From contig CP136896.1 of the NCBI GenBank assembly GCA_034359265.1, positions 15,655,501 to 15,719,500 of the forward strand: a stretch of DNA of 64,000 nt, given 5' to 3'. Position 1 is the first letter of the stretch, and every line of letters begins with the position of its first letter. Below are positions 1 through 9,779 of the stretch, piece by piece. Made by a program: the position numbers and the translations under genes. Under the pieces are notes generated by a model. It saw only the letters and a list, made by a program, of their open reading frames with translations. It was not told the DNA's origin and searched no databases. This stretch comes from Canna indica. Taxonomy: Eukaryota > Streptophyta > Magnoliopsida > Zingiberales > Cannaceae.

Positions 1-407
1 CGTCTCTCATGGTGGAACCACTCGAGGAACTCCCGGCGGTCGCTGACTTCGTTCTCTGCGAGCAATCGCCGGCTAAGGGACGACAGCTGGAACGAGGTGA
101 GCACCGTCGACATCTGGTCGACGATCGCCAACGTGTTGCTCATCAGCATGGAGGAGCTGTTCAGGGCTTTGGTCATGGACGCCGCCGCGTCGCCGGATGT
201 GTTCTGGAACCCGTCGAGGCAAGTTTCTTGGTAGGTGACGGCGACGCTGAGCCAGACCTTGAGGTCATCGACAATGTCATCCATCTTGGCCACTTCCAAA
301 TTGGAAAACTTGTCGACCGAGTTCCTGAGCTCGCCGATGGCGTAGTCGAGCAGCTCCTTGCAGTTCTCGAGGGCTTCGCTCGTCCGGTTGTCCTTCGCTG
401 AGTCCAT
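1..407 (-). pseudogene. Pectinesterase pro-region (PMEI domain) fragment captured in CACTA A
   Basis: The minus strand is open from an ATG at 407-405 to the window edge. It encodes a typical type-I pectin methylesterase pro-region: an opening with ALENCKELLDYAIGEL, then VTYQETCLDGF, then the basic processing motif SRRLLA before the expected mature enzyme. The two Cys of the four-helix PMEI domain (ENCKEL and ETCLDG) are present. In the family this domain inhibits and chaperones the enzyme before Golgi processing; the mature enzyme de-esterifies cell-wall pectin. Signal peptide and first helix are missing, so the piece starts mid-domain and its ATG is probably an internal Met. Its high GC and clean reading frame contrast with the decayed elements nearby. 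It lies sense to the CACTA promoter at 547-540. It could also be part of a longer captured gene beyond the edge. The domain call is firm; expression is inference. Confidence 0.82.
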
Positions 408-420
408 CGGCCGACCGCCG

Positions 421-454
421 CCGACCGAAACCCTAGAAATAGGGTTTCGGTCGG
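421..454 (-). other. Leader hairpin with paired telo-box, element A
   Basis: A perfect 15-bp inverted repeat: arm CCGACCGAAACCCTA, loop GAAA, then the reverse complement. It lies between the TATA box and the pectinesterase ATG, so it would fold in the 5' leader. Each arm contains the telo-box AAACCCTA. The same hairpin occurs in B (33894-33927) and C (45526-45559). Confidence 0.75.
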
Positions 455-539
455 ATTTCAGCGGCGGCGAGAGGCGAGAGCAGAAGCGGCGGCGGCGACA
501 GCAGCGGGAGGAAGGAGGGTCGGGCGCGACTGCGTGCCC

Positions 540-547
540 TATATAAA
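540..547 (-). promoter_or_regulatory. TATA box of CACTA A
   Basis: The minus strand reads GTTTATATAGGGC immediately inside the subterminal repeats and is followed by a pyrimidine-rich leader. The identical arrangement stands upstream of TNP2 in B and C. Transcription would run towards the pectinesterase piece. Confidence 0.6.
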
Positions 548-548
548 C

Positions 549-890
549 TTATCAGCAACGGCTCACTCGCCCGTTAGAAAGCCGTTGCTAATAAGTTATC
601 ATCAACAACGGCTCACATGTCCGTTAGAAAGCCGTTGCTGATAATTAACATCATCAGCAACGGCTCGCGTGTCCGTTAGAAAGCCGTGGCTAATAAGTTA
701 TCATCAGCAACGGCTCACTTGTCCGTTAGAAAGCCGTTGCTGATAATTAACATCATCAGCAACGGCTCACTCGCCCGTTAGAAAGCCGTTGCAGATACCT
801 CATATCTGCAACGGCTCGAGCGGCCGTATGAATGCCGTTGCAAATAGCAACGGCTTGAGCGGCCGTTGCTGATAGCCGTTGCTGAAGACC
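549..890. repeat. Subterminal hairpin repeats, right end of CACTA A
   Basis: About seven units of roughly 52 bp, each an imperfect palindrome of ATCAGCAACGGCT with AGCCGTTGCTGAT around a short spacer (C/T-rich, often CCGTTAGAAA). In En/Spm-type elements such arrays bind the accessory protein. The same units occur at the ends of B and C. Confidence 0.85.
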
Positions 891-905
891 ATATTTCTAG
901 TAGTG

Positions 906-1050
906 TAACAATAAAAATTAAAAAATAGGGTTTAATTAAACCCTAATCGTACTTTGATTAAGGTTTAATTAAACCCTAATCCAACATTAAGTACAGTAGC
1001 TGGCATTAGCCGGCTACTGCTGCATTGGGGCCAATTACAATTGGCCCCAA
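906..1050. other. AT-rich spacer with palindromes
   Basis: No gene. It holds two copies of the palindrome GGTTTAATTAAACC (about 929 and 962) and a perfect 12-bp inverted repeat, TTGGGGCCAATT at 1025-1036 with its complement at 1039-1050. Confidence 0.6.
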
Positions 1051-1660
1051 ATCATGGTGCCGGAGTGGACATCGGTGCCTTGTCTAGTGTCGGCGACCGT
1101 CCGGTCGCCGACACTGGACACCGGTGCGGAGAGGGCCAGAGAAATCCGATGGGGAGAGGAGGGAACACAACTTAACGGAGAGGAGGAGGTGCTTACTGGT
1201 GGGGAGAGGGGCACCGGCGGCGACTGACGGTGGAGGCAATAGGCAGCGACGCGGACGACAACGGCAGCGACGAACGGCGACGGCAACAGGTGACAACGGC
1301 GACAACAGAGAAGAAAGAGGAAGAAAGAGGAAGGGTCGAGCGTGAACGCAAATAAAAAGGATTTTCACAAACGGCTCGCCCGCCGTCGAAAAATCGTGGA
1401 TTATTAATTTTAATATCACCGACGGCTGACCCTCTCTAAGCCGTCGGTGAAAAGTGTTGCTAACGACTTATTCATATCACTGACGGCTCTCTCGCCCCCG
1501 CTAAGCCGTGGCTAATAACTTATTTTATTTCGTGCCCCGTGCGCGCCATCAACTATGAGTTACGACCCTAGGCGACCGTATGAAAACCGTAGCTGATTTG
1601 GTTACATCAGCCACGACCACTGCGGTCGTTGAAAAGCCGTGAATGATTCTGATGGCGAGG
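1051..1660. mobile_element. CACTA-like terminal remnant of a different family
   Basis: The layout mirrors the right ends of A-C: a perfect 14-bp leader hairpin (1086-1115), a purine-rich block at 1130-1340, then subterminal palindromes such as CACCGACGGCT paired with AGCCGTCGGTG (about 1409-1452) and related units to about 1650. The repeat core differs (CGACGGCT instead of CAACGGCT) and no CACTA terminus follows, so this is a diverged, truncated relative. Short reading frames here are repeat artefacts. Confidence 0.5.
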
Positions 1661-2160
1661 CGGCCATATAGATTTCGATCGAGCTTGGGGGCTGTGGACT
1701 GGACTAGTACTGTTGGGTCTGGTCGAAATAGATCCAGCAGCGCCCTATAAAACCAACTTGAGCCGAACCAAATGGCTCCACCCGGGGGCTTCACCCGGCT
1801 ATACTCCTAAATCTGACTCGAGCGAGACCAAACGGCTCTGCCCGGGGCTCCACAATGCCATATAAGGACATCGACATCCTTTCATATCACGAGGAATACG
1901 TCATTACATGCCCGTTATCTCCGGGATCAACCTCGACCCATTCTGAGGAATATCCCGCGAGATTGTCGGGTGGCGTCATCACCTCTACTTGCAAATAGAT
2001 ACAAATACAGTAAACCTCGGGTAACCTAAGTTTCATTTTCTATTACCTTCACATTGGAGTCCCACTAACTTGAGCGTCAGAGTATCTTTTGCAGGTCCCA
2101 GTGGGACTTATACATAACCAAGAGAGAATCGAGCCGAACCGGACTACTCCGCGATCCTCA
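1661..2160 (+). mobile_element. Gypsy (Tat-type) LTR fragment, probable
   Basis: It resembles the 3' part of a Tat-lineage LTR: a GGGGGCTTCACCCGG-like block near 1783, then a leader with TGAGCGTCAGAGTATC (about 2070) ending in TTTTGCAGGTCCC. No primer site, LTR pair or coding sequence is attached. The assignment rests on remembered LTR style only. Confidence 0.35.
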
Positions 2161-3185
2161 AGCAGAAATAGAGGGGTTTGGAGGATTTTAGAGGAGGAGG
2201 TGGTTGGAGGGGTTCAAAACCTTTTATTTGAGTATTTTTTAAGGGGAAGAAGGGGTTTTGAATTAAAAAATATTATTTAATTAATTATTTAAAACCCATT
2301 TTGGGGGGTTTTTGGAGTGGTGGTGAGGGTTAATGAATTAAAATATATATATATATATATATAAATATTCATGAAATAAAAAAAATATTATTATAAATGA
2401 AGACATAATGATCTATCAAACTCATCCAAACTCATTATGCAGTCTAACTAAATAAATTTTTTTTATCTTTTCAAAAATTTCCAAACATCTTCAAACTGCT
2501 TTAAACCCTCCCCCCTCCACTCCTTCAAATATCTTACTCAAATTTATCCAAATATATGTAATTGCACGGTGAATTTTGATTAACGGTAAAGTAAAAAATA
2601 TATATTTAAGAGGTTAAAGCAATTTTTCATATTTTAAAAATTAAAATAAATATTAAAAATAATTTGAAAATGTTAAAATACAATTTATTTTGGATTTAGG
2701 AAATTAAATAGAACTCAAGATAAACTTTGAGAGCCAGGATAAACTCGTGGCAAATTGAAATTAGATCAATATTATATTAGTACACTAAATTTAAAAAAAA
2801 GTAGAATATGTTCTGCTTTCACTGGTATCCCCGTTTATACACCAGTCTTCTTATTGCGTTAACAACGGACCCCTCTGGAACCCGCATTTTCAATCTAATT
2901 ACAGAGAAGGTAAGGAGAAAATTCGGAACGGTCCAGGATTGTTTGATGCGCTTTTTCCCTCGCAACAAATCCCAATAAATACCCCAAACCTCACCTCGAA
3001 GCCGTCGTCTTCCCCGTTCTAGGGTTGCCGCCGACGTCGAAGATCTTCATTCATGTTTGAGCTCTCATCCTCGCGCTTGAAATCGTAGTGCGTTTACATT
3101 TTATTTTCACCGTTTTCCTTTTCGATTTGATCCTACGAATTATGAAAACCGTGCTTTTTGTTTCCTTTCCGCTTTGATTTGCTAT
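2161..3185. other. AT-rich DNA; promoter-like patch near 2930-3060
   Basis: No gene recognised. It has a short TA run at about 2343-2363 and purine-rich/pyrimidine-rich flanks (2185-2240 and 2500-2530) that are partly complementary and may be a worn foldback MITE. At 2960-3040 an AATAAATACC box followed by a C/T-rich stretch and CTAGGGTTGCCGCC looks like a plant core promoter and 5' leader, but no convincing open frame follows. Confidence 0.35.
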
Positions 3186-3425
3186 GATGAATTCCTGGAA
3201 AAGGTAGACAATCGATTGGGGGCAATAGGCCTCCAAGGTGATGTCGTTCAAAACTGCAAAGGATTTCTGAGCAAGTATTTGATCATTATTAGTTTGTTTG
3301 AGGTAAAGGAAAGGGTTATGATTTTGCAAAGCCGCTGTGATGAACTCCTGGAAAAGGAAGACGAGTGATTGGGGGCGACAAACCTCCAAGATGATATCTC
3401 TCAAAACTGCAAAGGATTTCTGAGC
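3186..3425 (+). repeat. Two 87-bp copies 153 bp apart
   Basis: Segments 3186-3272 and 3339-3425 are about 85 % alike by eye, both running from GATGAA(T/C)TCCTGGAAAAGG to GGATTTCTGAGC. The region between is unique. Both copies translate to similar short peptides on the plus strand, but there is no support for a protein. Confidence 0.7.
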
Positions 3426-3430
3426 GATGA

Positions 3431-4520
3431 TTTCATCTTTAAATGGTTTAGCCTTTAGTATGATTATCAATGTAGTATGTAGTTTATTTTCTTATCAATT
3501 ATGTTCGATTATAGCAATATAGACTTACTGCTATATTTTGATCATATTCGACGTCTTTGTTCATGTGAAAAATTTTAGGAGTTTATGCCAAGTTATTTTG
3601 AAATAATGTTGATCTATAAAATTTGACATGAAATTTTATCTTTCTAAAAATCTAAGATTGTTATACCATCGATTTAATGACGGATGTAACGGAGATTTGA
3701 TAGTACACCTAGATTCGGCAAAAAAAGTAGTACACCTTGTACGATGGTACGATGGAGTAAGTTAAAACAATTTATTAGGGTTTTTACACACGTTAATCCG
3801 CTTATAACCCATTTATATATAAAGACATTCATAAATTTATGGCCTGTTTGCTACATAATAATATAATGAGTTAGTAATGTGGTGGAATTTTATTACAATT
3901 ATACTGTTTGGCATACTTCGCAATAAACTACAGAACTCCATGATTCGATGCGGTTGAGTTTCATACTAGCAAGTTTGGAATCCATTTAAGAATGTTGGTT
4001 GAAATTAGATTTTTCGTTTTAGAAAAGGTGACCTGGGTTTACAATTTGGTGCATTAAATGTAAGAATACGGAGCACAAGGATGATATGAGAAAGTTGCCT
4101 AACAAGATATGTTTGATAAATTAAGTCAACCATCCTGGTTGACTACAGAAGTAACATTCACTAGTAGTAGAAAGGCCAATGTGATTCAAGTATGATCTTG
4201 TTGGGAGTCTACCACGAAGAAATTTCCATAAAACATTAATATTTTTGGTGGAAGCTTAAGGTTATACAGTGTACTCCTCTGAGTAGTATGACTATTTACT
4301 TATGGTTCACAGCTTATCTTCTGTTAACTAACCTCATAGCCTCGATATCCCATACCCAGGGGTCATTGAGTTGTAAAGGTAATTTTAATTTCTTAATGGA
4401 TTCCCACGGAAGGTGACTAAAGTATGATAATCCAATTTCACCATTCCAATTTTGCTGTAGAATTAGAACATGTAGCCCTCAATATGTAAGTTGGTTTTAA
4501 AGCGAGTGGTAAGTCGAGGC
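3431..4520. other. AT-rich spacer
   Basis: No gene, terminal repeats or RNA gene seen. This is the DNA into which the hAT element at 4529 inserted; it continues at 5866. Confidence 0.5.
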
Positions 4521-5271
4521 ACCAAGTACAAGCTTATTATCGCGACCAAAAAAATTTCGCAGTAGCAAACCTTGACATCGATATATCGTTTCGCGATCGA
4601 TATATCGTCCATTTCGCGACATATCGACAATATAATATATTATAAATATATATAATATCAAACATAAGTCCAATTAAATTCACATAGCCATGAACCATAA
4701 AATATAGATGTAAGATGAGCAATCAATTAAAATGGACATGGAAATCAATTTAAAAAATGGATAGTACAACACAATACCACAACAATAATAGGCAATCAAT
4801 TAAAATATAGATGAGCAATCAATTTAAACTATAAAATATAGACCACAACAACAATCAAAATTTAGCTACAGTTTAAATTAATAATAGGTAAAACATATAA
4901 AACCAAATTAAGAGTTATATTGAAACCTAATGAAGAGAAGACCACTGTGCACAAAAAAGACCACTGCAGTAAAATTTAAATTATATGCAGAAGACCAAAG
5001 CATAAAAACACCACTAATTATATGTTATTTACATTAAACCTACAGCTGTAGAGAGTTTAAAATTTAAAACCACTGTGCACAGTTTAAATTTACATTACAT
5101 ATAACTAATTATAAATTTAAAACCTATAGCAATCAAAAAAGACCACTGTGCGAAGAAGAAAAAAAAAGAAGAAAAGAAAAGAAGACCAGTGGACTAGAAG
5201 AAAGAAAAGAAAGAAAAAGAAAAGAAGAAAGAAGAAGTGAAGAAGTGAAGAAGTGAAGAAGCTGTAGTGAG

Positions 5272-5565
5272 TCAGCGAGTGTTGGCGTCTTGGCGAGCAG
5301 CGATCGAGCGGCGTCTTGGCGAGCAGCGAGCGGTGTCTTGGCAAGCGACGAGCTTTGAGCGCAATGGTGGGTTTCGAGCGATGGGAAGAAAAGAAAGAAA
5401 AGAAAGAAGAAGTGAAGAACCTGCAGCGAGTGTTGGCGTCTTGGCGAGCAGCGATCGAGCGGCGTCTTGGCGAGCAGCGATCGAGCGGCATCTTGGCGAG
5501 CAGCGAGCGGCGTCTTGGCGAGCAGCGAGCGGCGTCTTGGCGAGCAGCAAGCTTCGAGCGCAATG
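5272..5565. repeat. GC-rich minisatellite inside hAT J
   Basis: About eight to ten imperfect units of 22-26 bp around TCTTGGCGAGCAGCGA, some with an added TCGAGCG, in two blocks separated by a purine-rich stretch (about 5380-5420). Both strands read open because the units lack stops. Confidence 0.8.
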
Positions 5566-5689
5566 GGTTTTGAGCGATGAGCAGCGAGCGCGATCGGCGT
5601 TTTCTTCTACTTCGAGTTGCAACAGTCGAGTGTTTTTTTGTGTCCCTGAGGCGTTTTTTTAAAGTTAGGTTTTCTCCTAACTTCCCGAC

Positions 5690-5857
5690 GAGATTCCCGA
5701 CCATCTCGTCCGGATCTCGTCCATCCATGGACGAGATCCCGACGAGATGGCAGATATCTCGCTAAAAGTCATCTCGTCCAGACGCTATGAGATTTCTGGG
5801 CGAGATGACGCTATCTCGTCGCTATCTCGACGAGATAGCGACGAGATGATAACACTG
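5690..5857. repeat. Subterminal GAGAT/ATCTC repeats of hAT J
   Basis: More than ten copies of (A/G)TCTCGTC or its complement GACGAGAT in both orientations within 170 bp of the right end. The left end has the analogous CGATATATCG motif three times (4578-4626). Such arrays are typical binding sites for hAT transposase, though no partner is present here. Confidence 0.6.
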
Positions 5858-5865
5858 ACCAAGTA

Positions 5866-6340
5866 TCATATAAAATAGAAGTGTTTTGGCTGGAACTAAT
5901 TGATTTAATGAAACTAAATTTTAATTTAGAAAATGTTGAGAGGAAAAGTCTTTGGAGCTTTGGTATGATTTATATTTACCAGATGGTATTTTGCTTTAAT
6001 CAACTTTACCTATAATGAATCATCATTTTCAAGATAAGAGTAAATGTGCATAATTTATAAGGATTTTGCTTTAAGATGCAAGTCTTGAATACTAAGACCA
6101 CCGAGATGTTTTGCAAGTGTGAGAGTTTGCTATTTAGGTGTAGATCTTTGGATTCATCTCTTAAAGGACCAAATAAGTTGTCCTAATTTTGAAATTATTT
6201 AGTCATTATATTTATTTGAGATCTAAGAGACAACAAATGAATGAAGTGGAATTATATTTAAAATTGAATTAGCTAAGACAATTAAGCTACCTGAGAAATA
6301 AAATTATTTTATCAGCTTGCTAGTATGTGATTAATTTGTT
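5866..6340. other. AT-rich DNA downstream of the LINE fragment
   Basis: No gene recognised. On the minus strand it follows the LINE endonuclease region, so it may be LINE sequence too decayed to read, or older flanking DNA. Confidence 0.35.
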
Positions 6341-6351
6341 TCAGAATATGA

Positions 6352-7010
6352 TCATATGAACACAGATGAGCTTTTCACGGGGAAATTATAGTTTGATATA
6401 GAATTCCTAAAATCCTTAACAAATTGGTTGACGATAAAGGGAGATCCACCAAATTTGTAGGTGGCATTAAGTATAGCACTAAAATTCTTCGTAATAAGCC
6501 AATGATATGTAGAAAAATCAAATTCAAGTAAGGATGACCATAGATTTAATCTAATAATCGGGTTAATATTGGCATAAATAGTAGAATAAAGAAAGGATCT
6601 TAATTTATCAATATAAAAAACTACATGAATAATTTGGCGTTGGATTGATAGCACCTGTCATTGAACCTCCGGTGCATCCCAAGCTAGGATAATCCCACTG
6701 GATGCACCAATAGAAGGTTCAACTACATCAGTCGAAGAGCGACCAAAAGTTTTAATAATTTTCTAAGCATCCTGCAAGCTTAGATGGGATTCTTGAATGA
6801 AGATAGACTGTAATTGAAAATTTTTGATAAGGGATTTGAGTATATCTCAGAAGAGCGACCAAAAGTTTTAATAATTTTCTAAGCATCCTACAAGCTTAGA
6901 TGGGATTCTTGAATGAAGATAGCCTGCAATTGAAAATTTTTGATAAGGGATTTGAGTATATCTCAAATGGAGCGCTTATAAGCATCCTTTACATTCCAAT
7001 TTAGACTTTT
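6352..7010 (-). pseudogene. LINE ORF2 endonuclease domain, broken and partly duplicated
   Basis: Minus-strand frames give LNWNVKDAYKRSI near 7008 (the start of apurinic-type endonuclease, usually xWNxRG), then QAIFIQESHLSL with the metal-binding Glu of the QETK/QESH motif, and at 6654-6352 a run with NPIIRLNLWSSLLEF, then NFSAILNATYKFGGSP, which corresponds to the GDFNAIxxxxEKxGGxP motif (here the GD of GDFN is replaced). The QESH segment occurs twice because of a 116-bp tandem duplication. A stop interrupts the N-terminus and the reverse transcriptase is missing. In the family this domain nicks target DNA for reverse transcription. Confidence 0.65.
6734..6965. repeat. 116-bp tandem duplication in LINE ORF2
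   Basis: Units 6734-6849 and 6850-6965 differ at only a few positions (for example GCATCCTGCAAG against GCATCCTACAAG). Both start GAAGAGCGACCAAAAG and end ATATCTCA. Confidence 0.9.
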
Positions 7011-7129
7011 CACTTTGAGTTATCTAAATGAACAAAAATACTCCCTTGATTTAAGTTTGATGAAGATTCAGACACCATTGAGGAATCATGAGAATCCAGA
7101 TCGACGACGCTTGTTCAATTGAGTACCAC

Positions 7130-8890
7130 CAATTATCATAAGGGGAGATGAGGAAGATGCTTTTGCAGACTTCGATTGTCAGTGCGAAGGACCTCTAGGT
7201 TGCTTCATTGAAGCTTTAGTCTGCGACATTGAAGGAAAAGCACGAGCTAACTCTTGTATCATCTGTTTAAATGTGCAGGAGGTGATAGGAGGAAGAGGGG
7301 CAACAGATGTTGTCATAGTGGAGAAGATAGGTTTATTTGGTAAGGTTAGCGCCTTGGAAGACGAAGGGGAAACCAGAGAGGCAGGGTGGTTTGGGGATGA
7401 TGAAAGATCGGTGGATGGAGTGTCGAAGGGCTAAGAGAAGGATTATGGTTTGCGTTCGTTGAGGAGTTTATTGTGAAGGGTGTCAGAGTTCGGTTTGGTT
7501 TATGTGAGTTAGATGAAGTAGGATGATCCAAATACGAACCTGGGTGTAAAGGGCCCCTCATATTTTGGGCTGCGGGTATGGACTTGGGCCCCAAAGACAC
7601 ATAATACTTAGAATTTGAATGGTTAGGTGTGAGAAAACTCTTCCTAAGGGACGCGTCCTTGGCAAGCATTGGGTGTGACGTGGCATCCTCGCCAGAGCCA
7701 CGTGGCACGAGTTCTTAGCGCGCCTCATTATTCAAATCATCGCAGCTAGATTGGTTCGAGTCCAGTTGTCAGCGATGAGGGCGATGAGGACGACTGCGGC
7801 GAACCTGAACCCATGGGCCGCAGGCTGGTTTTGATGACACATCAATGGCTGGTGATGGGAAAGATGAAGACTGAGTTGTTTACATGGGTGAATACACTGG
7901 ATTACGAACATAATCATTTTGAACTGAATTGATAGAACTATTTTGACTAACATTGTATAAGAAGGGTATGAAGCCTCTCGGTGACCTATAAGGCCACATG
8001 CAAAACAAATCGAGGGTAAATTCTCATGATATTACTTGAAAGATTTCTTACAACCCATACACCTTGACAAATAGAAAAGGCAAGATCTAATTCAACACAA
8101 ACTCTCTTATACTTCCGTCTCTCAAAGAAAAATGACCGTTCATCAACTTTTAAAACTTTGCCAAGATTGGCAGCGATTAAAATAATAGATTGCTCATTCG
8201 ATAATTCAAACATGAGTGGTAGATTTCTTTTCCGCCCAAGGGCGGAACATTTGTCTCCAAGGGACTAATCGAAGAAGATTTCCTCTCAAAGACTAGAGTC
8301 CCACGGAAAGAATGTTAGTAGTAGCACGATTGGAATCGGAACAAAAAACAAAAGAAACCATTATCTAAATCTAGAACATATTGCATATCTACATGTCCCC
8401 ATAATTTTTCTGCTCAAGAATGGACCAAAGTAATGGGAGGAGTCTTCCCAAGAAATTTTCCAATGAGGCTAGGGGCCCATGGTAGACTCCAGCGTTGTAA
8501 CTATTCTAATGTAAAGTTCACCCTACTAGTTGGCTTTGACTTATTTTTATCAAAGAAAGAAGGCAAGAGGCGTGGAGGAAGATTTGAGACCATGATAAGG
8601 CAAGAGGTGTGGAAGAAGATACCTTCTTCGGAGCAACCATTTTAGGGTTTCCAGATTCGTGGAACCCTAGATCTAGAAGGTTACCTTGAGCTGTCGAGGA
8701 AACATTGAAGATGGAGAGGTGATGAACTTTGAAGGGTGCTTTGTAGTCGAGGGAGAAGGGAGAAGAGGATCAGGAGGAGCCGATGGGGGCGATCACCATG
8801 GGGCGACGAAGTTGTCACCTTAGGGGAGTGCGAGCGAGACATTATGAGAGACCATAAAGTACGATTTATTACATGTACTCATATATTGTA
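7130..8890 (-). pseudogene. LINE ORF1 (DUF4283-type nucleic-acid-binding protein), broken
   Basis: The clearest part is 8213-7986 on the minus strand: the run LGKVLKVDERSFFFERRKY followed by KRVCVELDL matches the conserved LGKPLKVD....ARVCVEIDL core of DUF4283 proteins of plant LINEs. Further downstream, about 7815-7760, one frame gives GPWVQVRRSRPHRPHR, the usual (Y)GPW(M/V)xVxRR motif after the zinc knuckle. The zinc knuckle itself is not readable. A Pro/Ser-rich tail follows at 7708-7346. The frame shifts several times. In intact elements this protein coats the LINE RNA. What lies N-terminal of 8213 is inferred from position only. Confidence 0.6.
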
Positions 8891-8900
8891 AAATTCATAT

Positions 8901-9509
8901 GAACCTAAAATATTACTATTTGATATAATTTTTTTATGAGAGGATCGACACAATAGAGTGCATATAGGGATTCAATGTTTGAAGGGTAAGGTGCACAAAA
9001 TGAATAATGAGCACAATCAAAACAATACAAATATAGGATTTATAGTGGTTCGGCTCGACCTAAGCCTACATCTATTACATAAGCACCTACTTTAGAATTT
9101 TAACCAAATTATTAAATAACAAAACAATTAAATACATACTGGGTTTGCACCTAATTGGCAAGGCAATTAAACAAAACACGACCAAACTCAATCACACGAC
9201 AATTACATTAAAGAATCAAACAAAACCAAAAACAAAACAAGTAATAACAAGATAAGATGAAAAAAAAAATACCGATTAAAGCTTGAAAAATCCATCAAGG
9301 ATGATGCACTTAGATCATATGAGTTTCCAAGTGGCTAGGTTAGAAAAGTTGGCTCAATGAAGTACTGCTAAAAATTCAAACTTCTGTGATAATTTTGGCG
9401 GTCAGAATGTCGTCGCCTACAAGCTTTTGCAACGACGGGCGATTGAAAAAGTCCATGGTAGATACTCTGCGATGGTGACCGCTACCATCATCGATGCCTT
9501 AGTATTTGT
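8901..9509. other. AT-rich DNA with LTR-like patch
   Basis: No gene. At 9040-9070 the motif TAGTGGTTCGGCTCGACC resembles the conserved patch of some copia LTRs. No ends or partner LTR could be found, so the block is left unclassified. Confidence 0.3.
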
Positions 9510-9763
9510 GATGGTTAGGCATTGTTGGTATATTGCCCTCGGGCGCCGACACTTTAGTTCAAGCAATGTTCTTTGCTCATATCATACAAATGAGAGATTG
9601 GCCAAAACAATTTTTGCACACAAGCATTCGAAAGTTCGGGAGTAAGCAAATTTGGAGCCTGCGACTTTCGACATCGGCAAAGGGATCTTGTACAAGTCTT
9701 ATCCCTCGTTGAGGCAAGGGAGTCGCACGGACGTTTGGTGCCCAAAAAGATAAGTTCATGATA
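9510..9763 (+). repeat. 5' LTR of gypsy E, 5'-truncated
   Basis: It aligns with the last part of the 3' LTR from GTAGGCATTGTT(-)GGTATATT to the end GATAAGTTCATGATA. Upstream of about 9510 the similarity stops. A degraded primer site, TTGATATCAGAGTGAG for TTGGTATCAGAGC, follows at about 9765. Confidence 0.7.
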
Positions 9764-9779
9764 GTTGATATCAGAGTGA

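Larger units (their letters stand above)
1..905 (-). mobile_element. CACTA element A, right end only; carries a host gene piece
   Basis: The right end reads TTTCTAGTAGTG at 894-905, the inverse of the CACTA terminus CACTACTAGAAA, and matches the right end of element B base for base over most of the last 50 bases. Inward come the same subterminal hairpin repeats, TATA box and GC-rich leader as in B and C. The similarity stops at about 408, where pectinesterase sequence replaces the leader and TNP2 region. The other end lies outside the window, so size and target duplication cannot be checked (bases after the end are TAA). Strand is the direction of the element's promoter. Confidence 0.85.
4529..5857. 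mobile_element. Non-autonomous hAT element J
   Basis: It is flanked by a perfect 8-bp target duplication ACCAAGTA (4521-4528 and 5858-5865), the length made by hAT transposases. The ends are imperfect inverted repeats: left CAAGCTTATTATCGCG, right complement CAGTGTTATCATCTCG (10 of 16 match). There is no transposase. The interior is AT-rich on the left and holds a minisatellite and a GA/CT-rich block on the right. Open frames across it are repeat artefacts. Confidence 0.75.
6341..8900 (-). mobile_element. Degraded L1-type LINE, missing reverse transcriptase
   Basis: On the minus strand an ORF1 with a DUF4283-like region is followed by the start of ORF2 with an endonuclease domain. The order and sequence motifs are those of plant L1 LINEs. 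Reverse transcriptase, RNase H and poly(A) are absent, so the copy is cut off on its 3' side. Many stops and frameshifts show age. Confidence 0.7.

Noticed and set aside
9..401. Plus-strand 130-codon open frame at the left edge
   Set aside because: It is the shadow of the minus-strand pectinesterase frame, whose translation has clear family motifs.
5117..5765. Long overlapping open frames on both strands, up to 203 codons
   Set aside because: They arise from the GC-rich minisatellite and GA/CT-rich tracts inside hAT J; no domain is present.
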